From: UBA4421 sp028228615 | GTDB lineage: Bacteria; Pseudomonadota; Gammaproteobacteria; Pseudomonadales; Azotimanducaceae | Direction: 5' to 3' | Length of the DNA stretch: 34,103 bases | Assembly: GCA_028228615.1 (NCBI GenBank) | Contig: JAOJBS010000024.1 | Coordinates: forward strand, 1 to 34,103 | In this document: positions 6,682-15,765 of the stretch, piece by piece | Layout: every line of letters begins with the position of its first letter | Position numbering within the stretch: position 1 is the stretch's first letter | Notes under the pieces: model-generated | Database searches by the model: none | Seen by the model: only the letters and a program-made list of their open reading frames with translations | What the model was told of the DNA's origin: nothing | Made by a program: the position numbers and the translations under genes

Positions 6682-7570
6682 TTTAGACATCGCTTTATCT
6701 TCTATTCCGACAAACCTCAGAAAGCGTTTAAAAAAAAACTATTCGACATTGAAGAATCAAGCTTTAGAGGGGCAGCACGACACAATTGGGCATCAAGCAG
6801 GAAAGCTGTCGGAAGTTCTTCTTCGAATTCTCCAGCATATTCTTACAGACACCTTTGTTCCTCTGAGCCAAAACTTAAGTAATTTTAAGGGTGAGTGCGA
6901 AAAACTCGAACAGACGCCACAAACTGCTGAGCCGGAGGGGCTCCGCTTACTGATGCCAAGGGCAATGGTTTTTTTATACACGCTTCGCAATAAGAGAGAT
7001 TTTGGCCACGCTGGAGGAGAAGTTGATGCAAACGAAATTGATGCATTCACAGCTATGCGCACGTCTGATTGGTGCATATGTGAGTTAATACGCGTTTGTC
7101 ACCAAGTACCTTTAGAAGATGCCCAAATACTTTGTGATGCAATTGCCGAAAGAAAATTGCCTGTGATAGGGAATGTTTTAGGGAAAAAACGAGTGCTGGA
7201 CATGACCCTATCTTATCGCGACCAAACATTGCTTCTTCTTTATTCTGAGATAGAAACTGGAATATCCACGGAAGATCTTTTTGAATGGACGGAGCATACA
7301 CGCCGTACAAATTATAATAGAGATATCCTTGCTAAACTGCACAAGGCTAGGCTTATAGAATGGGACAAGGAGATGGAAATGGCAGTTATCTCACCTTCCG
7401 GAATCAAAGAAGTAGAAGATGTGCTACTTGTGTTAGATCGGTGGGAAACTCAAGCGCCTAACAAGGCGCGCAACCGGACGGCTTCGCCGCCGGTTCGCTT
7501 AGCATTAGGTGTAATAGTCGTGAAAACTGCAGAACGAAAACTAGCAAAGCTGACGTGGATAAGGTTATAG
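6647..7570 (+). CDS. Cassette protein with HEPN-like RN-x5-H motif and C-terminal winged helix
   Basis: A 307-aa protein of no recognised family. Residues about 50-160 form a helical segment with RNKRDFGHAGGEVDANEIDA (114-133). R114-N115 and H121 fit the Rx4-6H signature of HEPN ribonucleases, and similar RNKR-GH-GG-D stretches occur in abortive-infection-like proteins. Residues about 205-262 look like a winged helix (STEDLFEWTEHTRRTNYNRD, then LIEWDKEMEMAVISPSG). Starts at 6647, 6653 and 6662 are possible; GGA is 8 bases before ATG 6662. It overlaps the upstream gene. The frame has no stop before attC 2, so the last 38 residues are encoded by attC 2 and the DNA after it. Role as a toxic effector is inference. 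Confidence 0.7.
   Translation: MRMEAMNTKNLSLDIALSSIPTNLRKRLKKNYSTLKNQALEGQHDTIGHQAGKLSEVLLRILQHILTDTFVPLSQNLSNFKGECEKLEQTPQTAEPEGLRLLMPRAMVFLYTLRNKRDFGHAGGEVDANEIDAFTAMRTSDWCICELIRVCHQVPLEDAQILCDAIAERKLPVIGNVLGKKRVLDMTLSYRDQTLLLLYSEIETGISTEDLFEWTEHTRRTNYNRDILAKLHKARLIEWDKEMEMAVISPSGIKEVEDVLLVLDRWETQAPNKARNRTASPPVRLALGVIVVKTAERKLAKLTWIRL
7456..7510 (+). other. attC: attC recombination site 2 (55 bp), R' box degenerate
   Basis: R'' is a perfect GCCTAAC (7456-7462). After a 5-base spacer, L'' GCGCAACCGG (7468-7477) pairs with L' CCGGTTCGC (7490-7498), leaving C7471 extrahelical. A7478 is a second extrahelical base, and CGGC (7479-7482) pairs with GCCG (7486-7489) around a TTC loop. A 5-base spacer leads to R' ATTAGGT (7504-7510). 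This is the same plan as site 1, in the usual 55-60 bp size. R' starts with A instead of the G of the conserved GTT, the base next to the cut, so the site may be decayed and poorly recombinogenic. Confidence 0.88.
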
Positions 7571-7660
7571 ATTATTGACTAGGCCGCCCGCGTTCATCAA
7601 GCCACGGCAATAAAGGTAACCAGCCCCGGCTACCTCTACATCTCCGAGCCTATTCCTTCT
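7571..7660. other. Intergenic junction between cassette island and ettA
   Basis: No gene. AGCCTATTC (7647-7655) and GAATAGGCT (7669-7677) form a perfect 9-bp stem that includes the last codons of ettA. It has no T-run on the ettA strand, so it is at best a weak 3'-end structure. The stretch 7511-7570 after attC 2 may be a remnant of another cassette or ancestral flank; nothing in it is recognised. Confidence 0.4.
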
Positions 7661-9328
7661 CTATCTATGAATAGGCTTGTACTGCACTCGGGTGGGTGCT
7701 GAATCGCCTAAGCGTTTCTTGCGGTCTACTTCGTACTCGCTGTAGTTGCCTTCATACCAAATCACATCGCTGTCGCCTTCAAAGGCGATGATGTGGGTGG
7801 CAACACGGTCAAGGAACCATCTGTCGTGTGAAATCACCAGTGCGGTGCCTGCGAATGTCAGTATGGCTTCTTCCAGCGCGCGCAGTGTTTCCACATCTAA
7901 GTCGTTAGTGGGTTCGTCCAGTAGCAATACATTTGCGCCTCTGCGCAATAGTTTTGCTAGGTGTACGCGGTTGCGCTCCCCACCTGAAAGTTTACCCACA
8001 AATTTTTGTTGGTCGGTGCCTTTGAAGTTGAACCGGCCCACGTATGCCCGGCTGGCTATTTCGTGCTTACCAATACGCATAATGTCTTGGTTGTCGGACA
8101 CTTCTTCCCACACGGTTTTGTCATCACTGAGTTCATCGCGGCTTTGGTCTACGTAGGCCATTTGCACCGTTGAGCCAATTTCAATGTTGCCGGTGTCGGG
8201 AGTTTCTTGGCCCGTGAGCATTTTGAAGAAGGTCGACTTACCTGCGCCGTTACCGCCAATGATGCCGACGATTGCGCCGCGTGGAATGATGGCGTTGAAG
8301 TTGTCTATCAACAGTCTTTCACCAAAGCCTTTGCTTAGGTTGTTGATCACCATGACTTTTTCGCCAAGGCGTTCGCCTGTGGGGATAAACAGTTCGCCTG
8401 TTTCGTTACGTCGTTCTTCTTCGGCTGCAACCAGGTCATCAAAGCGCGCCAAGCGTGACTTGCTCTTCGTCCGCTTGCCTTTGGCATTGGATCTTACCCA
8501 TTCAAGCTCGGCCTTAATCACGCGTTGCTTGGCTTCGTCGCGTGATGCTTCTTGTGCCAGTCGTGCTTCTTTGTTTTCTAACCAATTGGTGTAGTTGCCC
8601 TCATAAGGTAGTCCGCGTCCGCGGTCTAGCTCTAAGATCCAGCTGGCTACATTGTCCAGGAAGTAGCGATCGTGAGTTACTGCCACGACGGTGCCCGCGT
8701 ACTCATCCAGGAAGCGCTCCAACCAAGATACGCTCTCTGCGTCTAAGTGGTTGGTTGGCTCATCTAATAGCAACATGTCTGGCTTAGACAATAATAGTGA
8801 GCACAGAGCTACGCGTCTGCGCTCGCCTCCAGACAACATGTTTACCGGTGTATCCCACGCGGGTAATCGCAGTGCATCAGCGGCAATGTCTAATGTGCGG
8901 TCGATTTCCCAGCCATCTACGGCGTCGATCTGGGTGGCTAAATCGCCCTGGCGTTCTAGCAGGCGCGTCATTTCGTCGTCGTCCATAGGCTCTGCGAACT
9001 TGTCGGAAATCTCGTTGTACTCTTTCAGTACACCCATGATTTCAGCGACGCCCAGTTCTACATTGCCGCGCACGTCTAAGTCTTCATCTAGCGCTGGCTC
9101 CTGTGGCAGGTAACCTACGCGAATGTCTTTTTGTGGTCTGGCTTCGCCTTCAATATCGGTGTCTTCACCCGCCATAATTCGCAGCAGGCTAGATTTACCT
9201 GAACCGTTTAGGCCAAGTACGCCAATTTTGGCGCCGGGGAAAAACGAAAGGTGGATATTCTCCAGAATGGTTCTTTGCGGTGGGACAATTTTGGTCACCC
9301 CTTGCATGGTATAGACGTACTGCGCCAT
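7661..9328 (-). CDS. ettA: Energy-dependent translational throttle protein EttA (ABC-F)
   Basis: ABC-F ATPase that binds the ribosomal E site and gates entry into elongation according to the ATP/ADP ratio. The N-terminus (MAQYVYTMQGVTKIVPP) and 555-aa length match EttA rather than other ABC-F proteins. The first ABC domain has Walker A GLNGSGKSS (about 39-47), signature LSGGERRR and DEPTNHLD. The arm and P-site-tRNA-interaction linker follow. The second domain has Walker A GGNGAGKST, LSGGERNR and DEPTNDLD. No membrane helices are present, as expected. AGGAAG lies 5 bases before the ATG. It is transcribed toward the cassette island. Confidence 0.95.
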   Translation of the reverse strand: MAQYVYTMQGVTKIVPPQRTILENIHLSFFPGAKIGVLGLNGSGKSSLLRIMAGEDTDIEGEARPQKDIRVGYLPQEPALDEDLDVRGNVELGVAEIMGVLKEYNEISDKFAEPMDDDEMTRLLERQGDLATQIDAVDGWEIDRTLDIAADALRLPAWDTPVNMLSGGERRRVALCSLLLSKPDMLLLDEPTNHLDAESVSWLERFLDEYAGTVVAVTHDRYFLDNVASWILELDRGRGLPYEGNYTNWLENKEARLAQEASRDEAKQRVIKAELEWVRSNAKGKRTKSKSRLARFDDLVAAEEERRNETGELFIPTGERLGEKVMVINNLSKGFGERLLIDNFNAIIPRGAIVGIIGGNGAGKSTFFKMLTGQETPDTGNIEIGSTVQMAYVDQSRDELSDDKTVWEEVSDNQDIMRIGKHEIASRAYVGRFNFKGTDQQKFVGKLSGGERNRVHLAKLLRRGANVLLLDEPTNDLDVETLRALEEAILTFAGTALVISHDRWFLDRVATHIIAFEGDSDVIWYEGNYSEYEVDRKKRLGDSAPTRVQYKPIHR

Positions 9329-9684
9329 TAATCTTCCTGATAAAACAAAAGCGGCAGTATACGGTCATCTAAACGCCATGCCATCCCCTATGCGGTGAAC
9401 TGGAGAATTAACTTTGTGATTACTTTTGCATGGCCTCTTTTTCAAAGTCTCGTTTTCAACGACTCTTTCTGCCTCGCGCTTCGTTTAGAAGGGCTTCTAG
9501 GTTGGCGCGGGTCTTTGGCGTCTTTCTAAGTCAGCTATCTAACCAATATGAAAGAATTTCTACCAAAATGGCGCTTCTTTCACCTCAATCATCGTGAGCT
9601 TTAAGTTATACTTTGCGCCTTCAAAGCGGAGTTGTCTTTCCCGCCACAAATTTTCAATTTGCCCTATTTATAAGAGGTTTATCC
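9329..9684. promoter_or_regulatory. ettA-glyA divergent promoter region
   Basis: No gene is seen in these 356 bases. They must hold promoters for ettA (-) and glyA (+). TATACT at 9607-9612 is a fair -10 for glyA, but no good -35 lies 16-18 bases upstream. Upstream of it, GAAAGAA (9550-9556) and TTCTTTC (9575-9581) form a 7-bp inverted repeat, a possible operator. AAGAGG at 9672-9677 is the glyA ribosome binding site. Confidence 0.4.
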
Positions 9685-10944
<1,260 letters not shown>

Positions 10945-10985
10945 CTCAAGGCTTGAGTCATAGCTCATTCGAAAGGTAACTGGCC

Positions 10986-11447
10986 ATGCATTGTCCCTTT
11001 TGTAGTGCAGAAGACACAAAGGTAATAGATTCCCGGCTTGTAACGGATGGCGAAGCCGTGCGCCGTCGCCGGGAATGTCTCACCTGTGGTGAGCGTTACA
11101 CTACTTTCGAGACCGCCGAGTTGGTGATGCCTCACCTGATCAAAAGAGACGGCCGTAGAGAACCTTTCGACGAAGAAAAGTTGCGCTACGGTTTGTCCAA
11201 GGCGCTAGAAAAACGTCCGGTGAGTGTGGACGAAATTGAAACCTCCTTAAATCACATCAAGCATCGTATGCGCTCCACCGGCGAGCGCGAGTTGCCCTCG
11301 CTGCAAGTGGGCGAAGAGGTGATGACAGAATTACGCGCCCTAGATCCAGTGGCTTACGTGCGCTTTGCCTCGGTCTACCGCGACTTCCAAGATCTGAGCG
11401 AATTCGCCGATGAAATTCAAAAACTCAGTCTCGCTAAAGAATCCTGA
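10986..11447 (+). CDS. nrdR: Transcriptional repressor NrdR
   Basis: Zinc-ribbon and ATP-cone repressor of ribonucleotide reductase genes; its oligomeric state responds to ATP/dATP. Zinc ligands are Cys3, Cys6, Cys31 and Cys34 within MHCPFCSAEDTKVIDSR and RRRRECLTCGERYTTFE. The ATP-cone covers about 46-136, starting HLIKRDGRREPFDEEKL. Length (153 aa) is typical. It lies 41 bases after glyA and 6 bases before ribD, its usual gammaproteobacterial neighbour. Confidence 0.96.
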   Translation: MHCPFCSAEDTKVIDSRLVTDGEAVRRRRECLTCGERYTTFETAELVMPHLIKRDGRREPFDEEKLRYGLSKALEKRPVSVDEIETSLNHIKHRMRSTGERELPSLQVGEEVMTELRALDPVAYVRFASVYRDFQDLSEFADEIQKLSLAKES

Positions 11448-11453
11448 TCTGTT

Positions 11454-12554
11454 ATGAAAGCTTCTGACCGACTATATATTCAGGCAACTGTTCAGCTTGC
11501 TGACGGGGGTCGCTTCACCTGCGCGCCTAACCCAACAGTAGGGTGCATCATTACGCGCAGTGGTCAGGTTATTGGTCGTGGCTACCACCAGTACGCAGGC
11601 CAAGGCCATGCCGAGGTCAACGCAATTGCAGATGCCGGGGGCGATGTGCACGGTGCCACGGTTTATGTCAGCCTGGAGCCATGCTCCTTCTTTGGTCAAA
11701 CTCCGGCCTGTGCTCAAACGCTAATTGATGCTGGCGTAGCCAGAGTGGTTATTGGGATTTTAGACCCGAACCCACGTGTGGCAGGCAGCGGTGTTGCCAT
11801 GCTCGAAGCCGCAAACATTAAAGTGACATTGTTAGATTTAGCCGAGGCCCGGGCCTGTATCGCTGGGTTTGCTAAGCGCATAACCTCCAACCGGCCTTTG
11901 GTGCGCTTAAAAACCGCCAGCAGTATTGACGGCGCAATTGCGCTAGCGAATGGCGAAAGTCAGTGGATTACCGGTCCAAGTGCCAGAGCGGATGTGCAGT
12001 ACTGGCGCGCGCGCAGCGACGCGGTGATTACTGGCGTCGGCACGGTCATAGCGGATGACCCTCAACTCAATGTCCGTGATGCAAATTACGCGCATTGTCA
12101 TCAGCCCCTGCGAGTGGTTTTAGATTCCACAGCGCGCACGCCTTCATCTAGCAAGCTCTTGTGCGATGGTCAGCCGACACTGCTTATTCACAGCAACACA
12201 ACAGACACCCTTGTTAAAGAAACAAAGGTGTCTAGTGAAGATCCGCACAGTGTGAGCCGACTTTACCTAAAAGACGGACCATCTGATCTTGCAGCGTTGT
12301 TAGATGAGCTGGGCAACCGAGGGTGTAATGAAGTGCTAGTGGAAGCAGGCCCGGGTGTGGTGGGCAGTTTTCTTCAGGCTAACTTATGGGATGAATGGAT
12401 TTGTTATTTGGCACCCAAGGCCTTGGGCCGCAATGCGCGCCAGTTGGCAGATTTTAATATTGAAAAACTTGCAGATAGCATAGATGCCAAAGTGGTGGAT
12501 CAGGCTAGAATAGGCGACGACGTGCGGCTGACCCTGCGTCCGACAAGCAAGTAG
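11454..12554 (+). CDS. ribD: Bifunctional riboflavin deaminase/reductase RibD
   Basis: Catalyses deamination and then reduction of the pyrimidine intermediate in riboflavin synthesis. The N-terminal deaminase has the zinc site His52-Ala-Glu54, Cys77 and Cys86. The segment EPCSFFGQTPAC carries Phe-Phe where EPCSHHGRTPPC is common; the zinc ligands are intact. The reductase begins near RPLVRLKTASSIDGAIA (about 146) and includes GVGTVIADDPQLNVR and LVEAGPGVVGSFL. Length 366 aa is normal. It is followed by nusB rather than ribE, an unusual gap in the riboflavin gene order. Confidence 0.95.
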   Translation: MKASDRLYIQATVQLADGGRFTCAPNPTVGCIITRSGQVIGRGYHQYAGQGHAEVNAIADAGGDVHGATVYVSLEPCSFFGQTPACAQTLIDAGVARVVIGILDPNPRVAGSGVAMLEAANIKVTLLDLAEARACIAGFAKRITSNRPLVRLKTASSIDGAIALANGESQWITGPSARADVQYWRARSDAVITGVGTVIADDPQLNVRDANYAHCHQPLRVVLDSTARTPSSSKLLCDGQPTLLIHSNTTDTLVKETKVSSEDPHSVSRLYLKDGPSDLAALLDELGNRGCNEVLVEAGPGVVGSFLQANLWDEWICYLAPKALGRNARQLADFNIEKLADSIDAKVVDQARIGDDVRLTLRPTSK

Positions 12555-12608
12555 ACCCAGCGCTGGCGCTTGGGGTCGTTTGACAGAACATAAGAGATCA
12601 AAAATTAC

Positions 12609-13112
12609 ATGACCGATGAAGTGCCCGATCAAGTGGCCGATAAAGCGCCCGAGAAATCACCAAAGAAACCCAATATGTGGGCGCGTCGCAAAGCCCGCAG
12701 AGCGTTGGTTCAAGCTGCTTATCAATGGCAAGTGTCTGGCACCAGTATTGCTCAGTTACGCCGAGAGTTTGGTGAAAAAGCGCTAGACAAAGCAGACGCA
12801 GATTTTTTCGGTGAAATACTCCACTTGATGATGACCACTACCGCCGATTTAGATGAGCAGTTGACCCCGTTGCTAGACCGGTCGATTGATCAGTTAGATG
12901 TGGTTGAGCGGGGCATATTACGCTTGGCCGCTACCGAAATGATCCAACGTATAGACGTACCCTACAAAGTAGTGATTGATGAATATGTTGAGTTAACAAA
13001 ATTGTTTGGCTCACAAGACGCGCATAAGTATGTCAACGGTGTGTTAGACCAATTGGCACAGACCGCCAGAAGCATCGAAGTCAACGCGGCCAAAGGTAGT
13101 GGGCGTGGATGA
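12609..13112 (+). CDS. nusB: Transcription antitermination factor NusB
   Basis: NusB binds boxA RNA with S10 (NusE) in rRNA antitermination. The all-helical fold starts at ARRKARRALVQAAYQWQVSG (about 25-44) and includes LDVVERGILRLAATEM and VIDEYVELTKLFGSQDAHKYVNGVLD, all diagnostic. The first 24 or so residues are a charged Asp/Pro/Lys extension absent from E. coli NusB. The end overlaps the GTG start of thiL by 14 bases, so the two genes are coupled. Confidence 0.95.
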   Translation: MTDEVPDQVADKAPEKSPKKPNMWARRKARRALVQAAYQWQVSGTSIAQLRREFGEKALDKADADFFGEILHLMMTTTADLDEQLTPLLDRSIDQLDVVERGILRLAATEMIQRIDVPYKVVIDEYVELTKLFGSQDAHKYVNGVLDQLAQTARSIEVNAAKGSGRG

Positions 13113-14004
13113 ATTTGCGCTGATAGACATCATCGTAGAAGCCATGGGTGACCGCGCCCAAGGCGAATGGGTGCATTTAGGCCCAGGCGATGATGCTGCA
13201 GTGATTACAACTACCCCCGGCTTCGACCAAGTCGCCTCCATAGATGTACTGGTTCCCGATGTGCATTTCCCCGCACAAGCGCCCGCTTTTTTAATTGGTT
13301 ATCGTGCCCTCATGGTCAGCCTGTCAGACCTTGCTGCAATGGGCGCAGCGCCTAGATATTGTATTGTCGCGCTAACGCTCACTGAAAAAGATGCGGGTGA
13401 AGGTGGCTGGCTAGCGCAGTTGAGTCGCGGCATGGCGCAAGCTGCCCGAGACAGTGGCACCTATATTTGTGGCGGCAACATGACACGCGGACCGCTAAAT
13501 ATTGCTGTCAGTGCTCATGGTGAAGTTGCTCGTGGTTGTGAGGTTAGGCGCTCCGGCGGTCAGCCCGGTGACAAGATCTATGTTTCTGGACCGTTGGGTG
13601 GCGCGGGTGCCTGCCTGCGCCAGGATATGTTGCTGCCTGTTCAGGCTGACGCGATGAATGAATTGCAAACGGCTTACTACAAACCCCAAGCGCGATTTGA
13701 CTGGCAGCAAGGCTTGAGCTCAGCTTCTTGTGCCATCGATATCTCCGACGGCCTACTGCAAGATTTAAGTCACCTAACTAAGGCCAGTGGCTGTGGGGCG
13801 AGGCTCATAGAAGAGAACATCCCCCTAGTCACAGGCGCCCAGTTAGAGGACGCGCTCGGTGCGAGCGACGACTATCAACTGCTATTTGCTAGCGACCAAC
13901 CGCACCTCGACGCCTTTCACATTGGCGAACTGTGTGCAGAAAAAGGCATATGGATGAAGGGTAAGTCCATAGACATTAAGGGATACAAACATTTCGATGC
14001 TTAG
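13099..14004 (+). CDS. thiL: Thiamine-monophosphate kinase
   Basis: ThiL phosphorylates thiamine monophosphate to the pyrophosphate cofactor. It is recognised by GPGDDAAVI (28-36), SIDVLVPDVHF, VSLSDLAAMGA, TRGPLNIAVS, IDISDGLLQDL and GCGARL. Two conserved motifs are altered: GGDTTRG reads GGNMTRG, and GGEDYEL reads GASDDYQL. The Asp lost in the first normally helps bind Mg-nucleotide, so activity could be reduced or metal use changed. The start is GTG at 13099, or GTG 13105 two codons later; both lie inside nusB. It overlaps pgpA by 8 bases. Confidence 0.92.
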   Translation: MGVDEFALIDIIVEAMGDRAQGEWVHLGPGDDAAVITTTPGFDQVASIDVLVPDVHFPAQAPAFLIGYRALMVSLSDLAAMGAAPRYCIVALTLTEKDAGEGGWLAQLSRGMAQAARDSGTYICGGNMTRGPLNIAVSAHGEVARGCEVRRSGGQPGDKIYVSGPLGGAGACLRQDMLLPVQADAMNELQTAYYKPQARFDWQQGLSSASCAIDISDGLLQDLSHLTKASGCGARLIEENIPLVTGAQLEDALGASDDYQLLFASDQPHLDAFHIGELCAEKGIWMKGKSIDIKGYKHFDA

Positions 14005-14464
14005 TCCAAGTCAAATTTTTCAACCTTCAGTGTTTTGGCTCACCGCTTTTGGACTGGGTTTTCTGAGGCCAGCACCCGGCACTTGGGGATCTTTGGGTGG
14101 GTTAGTTTTCTGGTGGTTTTTTCTTGCCCAATTGCCGGTGGTACTACAGCTGCTGATTATTGTTGGCTACTTTTTACTCAGTTGGTGGCTGTGCAGTCGG
14201 CTAATCAACCGCCTTGGTCTGCAAGACGAACCGCAAATAGTAGCGGACGAAGTGGCCGGTGTATGGCTGGCGCTGATTTTTGCACCGCAAGTTTGGTGGG
14301 TGGCATTACTCGCCTTCGGCTTATTTCGATATTTTGATATCGCCAAGCCTGGCGTAGTGGGTTGGCTCGACACCAATGTGCATAGCGGCTTAGGGGTTAT
14401 GGCAGATGATATGATGGCTGGCTTAATCAGTGCCGGCATCATTTGGTTGGTGCTGCAGGTTTAA
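13997..14464 (+). CDS. pgpA: Phosphatidylglycerophosphatase A
   Basis: Inner-membrane phosphatase converting phosphatidylglycerophosphate to phosphatidylglycerol. Family motifs are GLGFLRPAPGTWGSL, IVADEVAGVWLAL, LFRYFDIAKPGVVGWLD and NVHSGLGVMADDMMAG, with several hydrophobic helices. At 155 aa it is close to the E. coli protein. It overlaps the 3' end of thiL, the common nusB-thiL-pgpA arrangement, and converges on ispA 56 bases away without a clear terminator. Confidence 0.95.
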   Translation: MLSPSQIFQPSVFWLTAFGLGFLRPAPGTWGSLGGLVFWWFFLAQLPVVLQLLIIVGYFLLSWWLCSRLINRLGLQDEPQIVADEVAGVWLALIFAPQVWWVALLAFGLFRYFDIAKPGVVGWLDTNVHSGLGVMADDMMAGLISAGIIWLVLQV

Positions 14465-14520
14465 TTGCGTTTGATTGTAAAGCGGGTTTGTTTGCAGGTA
14501 GGCTAATTTTTAAGTAAGCG

Positions 14521-15402
14521 TTAAAAAGTTCTATGCACGGCTCGATTGGCCAACGTCTCAAGCAACGGTGTCCTTAGGTGGTGTTGCTTAAGTAAGGTCA
14601 GCGCTTCTTGTAGCAAACGCTCGGCCTTCTTTTTTGACGCCTCCAAGCCCAACAGTCGCGGAAATGTATTTTTGTTCAAGCCCTCGTCTGAACCGGCAGG
14701 TTTGCCCAATACTTCGCTTGTTTGTGTTATATCTAATATGTCGTCCACTACCTGAAAAGCTAAGCCTATCTTTGCGCCAAACTCACCGATTGCTTTGTAA
14801 GCGGCTGAGTCGGTATCAGCTTCAGCGCACAGCGCACCTACTTCAAGAGACGATTTGATTAAGGCACCAGTTTTCGCGGCGTGTAGGCTTTCCAGTTCTT
14901 CAAGGGTCAAGGCCTTACCCTCCGCTTCAATGTCTAAGCATTGGCCGCCAGACATGCCGGGCCAACCCGCCGCTTTAGAGAGCAGACTAATGATTGTGAG
15001 TTTACTCGCCGGGGAAATATCAGCGGCTTCGCTGATGGATTGGAATGCCAGTGAGTGCAGGCTGTCGCCTGCCAAAATTGCGTTGGCTTCGCCAAAGGCG
15101 ACATGGGTACTCGCTCGACCGTGTCTGAGTTCATCGTCATCCATAGCCGGTAAATCGTCATGGATTAGAGAGTAGGCATGGATAAATTCGAATGCGCAGC
15201 TTGCGGGTAACGCTGCCTTATAGTCTCCGCCAAATGCCTCGCAGCTTGCGCAGACCAGCATGGGCCTAAGTCTTTTGCCGCCACCCATCACCGCATAGCT
15301 CATAGCATCCAGCATCGGTTGGGCGATTTGCGAGCGAGTGGGTAGGTGCTGTTTTAGAGACGCTTCTAATTGTTGCTGCAGCGCGGCGAGATCATTAAGC
15401 AT
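14521..15402 (-). CDS. ispA: Farnesyl diphosphate synthase (IspA)
   Basis: Condenses IPP with DMAPP and GPP to make C15 farnesyl diphosphate for quinones and undecaprenyl carriers. The first Asp-rich motif is DDLPAMDDD (82-90); the residues before it (HAYSLIH) are those of bacterial FPP rather than longer-chain synthases. GGGKRLRPML (40-49) and the second motif DDILD are present. Length 293 aa is typical. It overlaps xseB by 8 bases. dxs, which often follows xseB-ispA, is absent here; the next gene is convergent pgpA. Confidence 0.95.
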   Translation of the reverse strand: MLNDLAALQQQLEASLKQHLPTRSQIAQPMLDAMSYAVMGGGKRLRPMLVCASCEAFGGDYKAALPASCAFEFIHAYSLIHDDLPAMDDDELRHGRASTHVAFGEANAILAGDSLHSLAFQSISEAADISPASKLTIISLLSKAAGWPGMSGGQCLDIEAEGKALTLEELESLHAAKTGALIKSSLEVGALCAEADTDSAAYKAIGEFGAKIGLAFQVVDDILDITQTSEVLGKPAGSDEGLNKNTFPRLLGLEASKKKAERLLQEALTLLKQHHLRTPLLETLANRAVHRTF

Positions 15403-15652
15403 CTAAATCGCTTACATCTAAATCTTCAATTACGCCCTCTGCCGAGAGCATCTTAACTTTCAATTCGGCTTTGGCTAAGGACTTTTGGCACTGACGAGTT
15501 AGCAGCACGCCGCGCTCAAACGCCTTAAGCGATTCATCTAGGCTCAGGTCGCCGTTTTCCATTTGCCCGACCAGCTGTTCCAGCTCAAGCATTGCAGCTT
15601 CAAAGTTAACGTCATCTTCTTTGCTGGCTGCAGTCTTCTTCTTTTCGGTCAT
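15395..15652 (-). CDS. xseB: Exodeoxyribonuclease VII small subunit
   Basis: Small subunit that assembles with XseA to degrade single-stranded DNA. The 85-aa protein has the family core NFEAAMLELEQLVGQMENGD, then LSLDESLKAFERGVLLTRQCQ, and the final coiled-coil end. A short Lys-rich N-terminus precedes it. The end overlaps ispA, a widely conserved coupling. Upstream (15653-15765), GCGAGC (15696-15701) and GCTCGC (15725-15730) flank the palindrome AGCATATGCT, and GGTTAC-TTT-GTAACC (15731-15745) is a further hairpin; the promoter is not obvious. Confidence 0.95.
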   Translation of the reverse strand: MTEKKKTAASKEDDVNFEAAMLELEQLVGQMENGDLSLDESLKAFERGVLLTRQCQKSLAKAELKVKMLSAEGVIEDLDVSDLDA

Positions 15653-15765
15653 TGTCTTAAGTAGTCCGGTGCGTGCTTACGTTGGTAAAATTTCTGCGAG
15701 CAGTGTTAAAAGCATATGCTAAACGCTCGCGGTTACTTTGTAACCATTGGCTGAAACAAACATTA

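Larger units (their letters stand above)
5230..7510 (+). mobile_element. Orphan integron cassette array (CALIN-like), two cassettes, no integrase
   Basis: Two sites with full attC architecture (5692-5790, 7456-7510) follow genes on the same strand, the layout of integron cassettes. Cassette A holds the gene at 5259-5687; its left end is uncertain, perhaps the GTTAAAC at 5230. Cassette B runs from the first base after the G of GTT in attC 1 (5785) to 7504, 1,720 bases with two genes. No integrase gene, attI or transposase is in the window. Base composition also changes: by hand count row 7201-7260 has 24 G+C of 60, against 38 of 60 in row 3961-4020 of radA. The island sits between conserved radA and ettA. 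Confidence 0.8.

Noticed and set aside
9613..9684. Longer glyA start at TTG 9613
   Set aside because: The extra 24 residues do not match SHMT, and ATG 9685 has a good ribosome binding site.
15731..15745. GGTTAC-TTT-GTAACC hairpin as esterase terminator
   Set aside because: The stem is perfect but is not followed by a T-run on the esterase strand.
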